In this document: piece by piece, positions 60,860 through 64,000 of the stretch | Layout: each line of letters starts with the position of its first letter | How positions within the stretch are numbered: the stretch's first letter is position 1 | From: Setaria digitata | Lineage: Eukaryota > Nematoda > Chromadorea > Rhabditida > Setariidae | Assembly: GCA_003640385.1 (NCBI GenBank) | Contig: RCAB01000007.1 | Location: forward strand, 496,001 to 560,000 | DNA length: 64,000 nucleotides | Direction: 5' to 3' | The notes under the pieces: generated by a model | Database searches by the model: none | What the model saw: the letters and a program-made list of their open reading frames with translations, nothing else | What the model was told of the DNA's origin: nothing | Program-made: the position numbers and the translations under genes

Positions 60860-63800
60860 ATCTGCTTATAAGAAGCATTGACTTCATCAAAGACGTAATC
60901 AAAGTACACTGTTAATAAATTTATGTAAATGCATGGTTGTGACCTTGCTCTATGCTGCTATAAAAAGAATAAAAACAACTGGTCTTGCATTTTTATTGAA
61001 TAGAGAATATCAAGATGACTACAAATAAAGTACGATCCAGTGTGGTCATGAGTTTAAGAAGCAATGTATGCGTTAGATTATTTAGCACTAGATAGTCATT
61101 GCAGGTTTTATAATTTTATGGGATACTTCTGACTTCCTCAATTTCCGATCCAACTTGATCATTTACTCAGAAGCTAATTGGAGATGTTTGTTCGAAAAAT
61201 AATTAAGTCCTTTCATATTTTGAGATGGCAGTAATCTTGCATTCTGCTATTTTTAGGAACATAATTTTAATCGATCCGAGACTAGAGGCATTCAGAAATA
61301 GAATTATAATTAAAAAATTTGTGAGAAACATTCTCGGTTACTGTTTCTACGGCTTCTTATCATTTTGGTTTTGGCGTTGCTATTTGCTTAATTATCAGTT
61401 TGATTAACAATAATTGTGCAGTGTACTAGTTCTTTAATCAATCTGACTTGGTGAGTCTTGAATTTTTTCAAACTTTGATTTTGCTTAAAACAGTTGATGA
61501 AAATGGATGCAGTGGAACAGGAAGGTGTAGTAGTGTTAACAAGCAAATTTGGTAACCACCGGTACCGGTTCTCGAACTTTACTATTGGATTAGAATTTTA
61601 AACAGTCCTATAAGATTTTGTATAAGCTTGTATAGAACTTGTACTATCAAGCAACAGTTTTCTTCTCTTGCAATAAAAGTAACAAGATTAAGTTCAGGCT
61701 AAAGTTATTAACAGTTAAACTTACTCTTCATGCACAAATTAGACACTAAGTACCAAATTGGAACAAGTAGATTGCACCAAATAGCTCTCAAAGTGAAGTT
61801 GCATCCTTTTAGGCTCTTCCGTATTTTAAAAAGAAAATATTTACCTCCGATCAGTACCAGTGGATTTCTAGCTTAATTCCTTGTTTTCAAAGACTACTGT
61901 TTAAATTAGTTACTCTCTCCCTTTTTCTTCATTGTTCGTTTGTCCCTGCATATCTCGGTACTCCTTCGGCATAAATACGAAATGCTTTGAGTTTTACCAT
62001 CATCATTGTTTTCTCTTCCTGCAGTATTTTTCTCTTCCTCAACTTATTTTAGATCCCTTTTTTATTTTTATCAATTTTTTTTTGTCTCTCTTTTCGGAAA
62101 CTTTTTTTTCAATTTTTTTTGCTGTTAAGTCTTCCTTCTCTGAACGAACTTAAGTCTCCATATGCTTCTCAAAATTTCATGTTATCCTTGCTATCAGTTC
62201 ACTCTATACACTAGTTCACAGCGTTTTAAACAGGATGAAAGACTTAATGTTCCATTTGCTGAACGCTACATATGCTTCGTAGTGCAAAGGTTTTGCTGCT
62301 AAGGACGTTATCACGGCTTAAGCCCATCTTTTCCTGATAACATACGCCACTCTCGATCCATTTCGCATGCGCTTGGATTTCCAGTCCTATTCACCTTCTT
62401 TTTTCCTTAGAGAGTATTCGGTAATATTATCTAAAGGAATTTTCTCTCTCTTTGAATGACAGTTTTTCCACTTTTTTCTGCCGGAGTTTCATTTCCTTCA
62501 CTGAATTGTCCCGTAAAATGTTAAATTTAGTACTGAACCTTAAGCAGATTTACAAAGTTCCACGTTTTTCTTCAGCTTTTTTATAATTTTCTATAAATTA
62601 TCAAAGTTGGGATAAAAGTAGTATTGTGATAAAGAAAGTTGAAGTCACAGAAAAGTCCTCTTCATCTTTGTACCCTTCTCAGAAATTTCTATAGAACTCA
62701 AGATTCATACCCTCTAATATTCATTTTTCCCTTTTCCAAACTGATTTTTTTTTTACCTCATATTATTAAAAAAAAAAATCAGTGATAGAATTCCACTTGG
62801 TTTTCATTCTGCATAAAGTTATGTAACAGAATTAGTTATTTAGAGGAATCAAAAAATCAAAAAAGAGTGAAAAAAAAAAATGAGTTCAGACTGATGGACA
62901 TAAAAAAGAATAAGAGACTGGTTTCATTGACCCAACGATTCTCGAATTCAGCTGAGATCCCTTTGATTGTTGTTTGAATAACATAAGATTAAAGCCTAAA
63001 TTTAAGATATACTAAAGCAAACAAAATATTTCATCATGTTGATATATTCCTTTGATGAAGGAAGCCATCAGTGAACATCGTTATGCGATCATTAATAATT
63101 GCTTAATTATAAGAACGAATTCTTCCTTCACTACAAAATGATTTCAGACAGTGCTAACAGATTTGTGTCTGTTCACCCTTTGAATTTTCATTTGTCATTT
63201 GTCGTTTTTATTTAAGATCTCTCAGAATCTTTGTAAAATACATTTGCGCAATTCCTGAAGCTCCAGTTTCACAAAATTTCCTGATTCAAGGAAGAAGTTC
63301 TTCATTCGTTTCCGTATTCTAGGGGAGTAACTACGGAACTCTTGCTTTTTAATTTGGCTTATGAATTTTGTTTATTTGGTTTTGAATATTTAACGAACAT
63401 TTCAATTGAATAACAGATATTTTGTTTGAATAAAATTGAATATGAATATTTAACCTCGTGGTTTCATTCGAACAATTTATAAAATAATGACATCGTAAAC
63501 GAACTGCCTGCGCTATAGTGTTACACCAAATGATTAATATCAGTTACAGTCGTCTGTATCGTCCATCGGATCACGTAAATTTGCGAACACAATTTCTTGA
63601 AAAGCACTGGAATGAAATTTATGATGTAAATTGAAATGACGAATTGAATTGAAATTGCATTCAATTTATTGAAACTGTTGATTAAAATTAGCATTTTCGA
63701 GTGAGCATGATCAGTGAGGTAGCCGATTGGCACTTTTGCCTTTTTCTGAACTCGTCTATTTCAGTAAATTTTAAAAAAATCCAACTTATCGGAGATCCCA

Positions 63801-64000
63801 ACAGTTTCTGCACTATTTCTGCTTATCATTATTATTATTTTTTGCCATTTTTTTTTTTTGTTCATTATTATTATTTTTATTACTACTTTATATTTCTGTA
63901 CTATATATGCACGAACATTCGTGAGAGAAATTCCACAAGCCTAAATCCGGGTCTTTAGACCAGTGGAATTGGCTCGGAGTGGTTTCGTTGGATGGAAACT
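60860..64000. other. Non-coding right end of window
   Basis: AT-rich with many T runs. AATAAA at 60914-60919 could end the dynactin-2 transcript. The longest frames (up to about 85 codons, at 61225-61407, 61932-62153 and 63701-63958) are Phe/Tyr/Ile-rich and unconvincing. No RNA gene, repeat family or exon recognised. Confidence 0.5.

Noticed and set aside
1..64000. Wolbachia insertion, transposon, CRISPR or prophage
   Set aside because: No bacterial-type uninterrupted genes, terminal repeats, transposase/reverse-transcriptase motifs or spacer arrays were seen on either strand.

Overview
The window is eukaryotic, AT-rich and intron-dense. Almost every coding stretch is broken by GT-AG introns of roughly 80-700 bases with short polypyrimidine-AG acceptors, and several start codons sit just behind an unpaired acceptor of the kind used for spliced-leader trans-splicing. 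Together with protein similarity to nematode and animal orthologues, this points to a nematode. A filarial (clade III) worm is my best guess, but the genus cannot be settled from sequence alone. No bacterial, viral, CRISPR or intact transposon sequence is visible.

Layout. 1-0.6 kb: the tail of an unknown + gene converging on a small - gene (86 aa). 2.3-21.3 kb: four + strand genes in a row: a cramped/CRAMP1-like SANT protein, the mitochondrial HSP90 TRAP1, a Derlin-2-type ERAD membrane protein, and a drebrin-like ADF-H/SH3 actin-binding protein. 22.2-24.5 kb: a + strand secreted protein with a PAN/Apple domain followed by what looks like a Cu/Zn-superoxide-dismutase-like fold that has lost metal ligands. 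24.9-35.1 kb: a large - strand gene for THO complex subunit 2. 35.1-39.5 kb: a long stretch with almost no open frames. 39.5-40.9 kb: a small Cys-rich secreted protein. 42.4-44.7 kb: a PI-PLC X-domain protein. 45.0-47.3 kb (-): the mitochondrial S-adenosylmethionine carrier SLC25A26. 49.3-55.5 kb (-): a polypeptide N-acetylgalactosaminyltransferase with two interchangeable-looking lectin-domain exons. 57.7-60.4 kb (+): dynactin subunit 2, with an unexplained 130-codon frame just downstream. 61-64 kb: nothing recognisable.

The genes are mainly housekeeping: chromatin and mRNA export (CRAMP1, THOC2), mitochondria (TRAP1, SLC25A26), secretory pathway (derlin, GALNT) and cytoskeleton/motors (drebrin-like, dynamitin). 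TRAP1 next to Derlin-2 matches the gene order I recall for C. elegans (hsp-75 R151.7 beside der-2 R151.6). Exon boundaries below were worked out by hand from splice signals and reading-frame phase. Most close in frame; the exceptions are stated.

The most interesting items are the PAN + degenerate SOD-like secreted protein, the paired alternative exons in the glycosyltransferase, two GC-AG introns that phase requires, and a possible second cistron behind dynactin-2. Four single-N positions, each flanked by a near-identical direct repeat, look like unmerged contig ends rather than biology.
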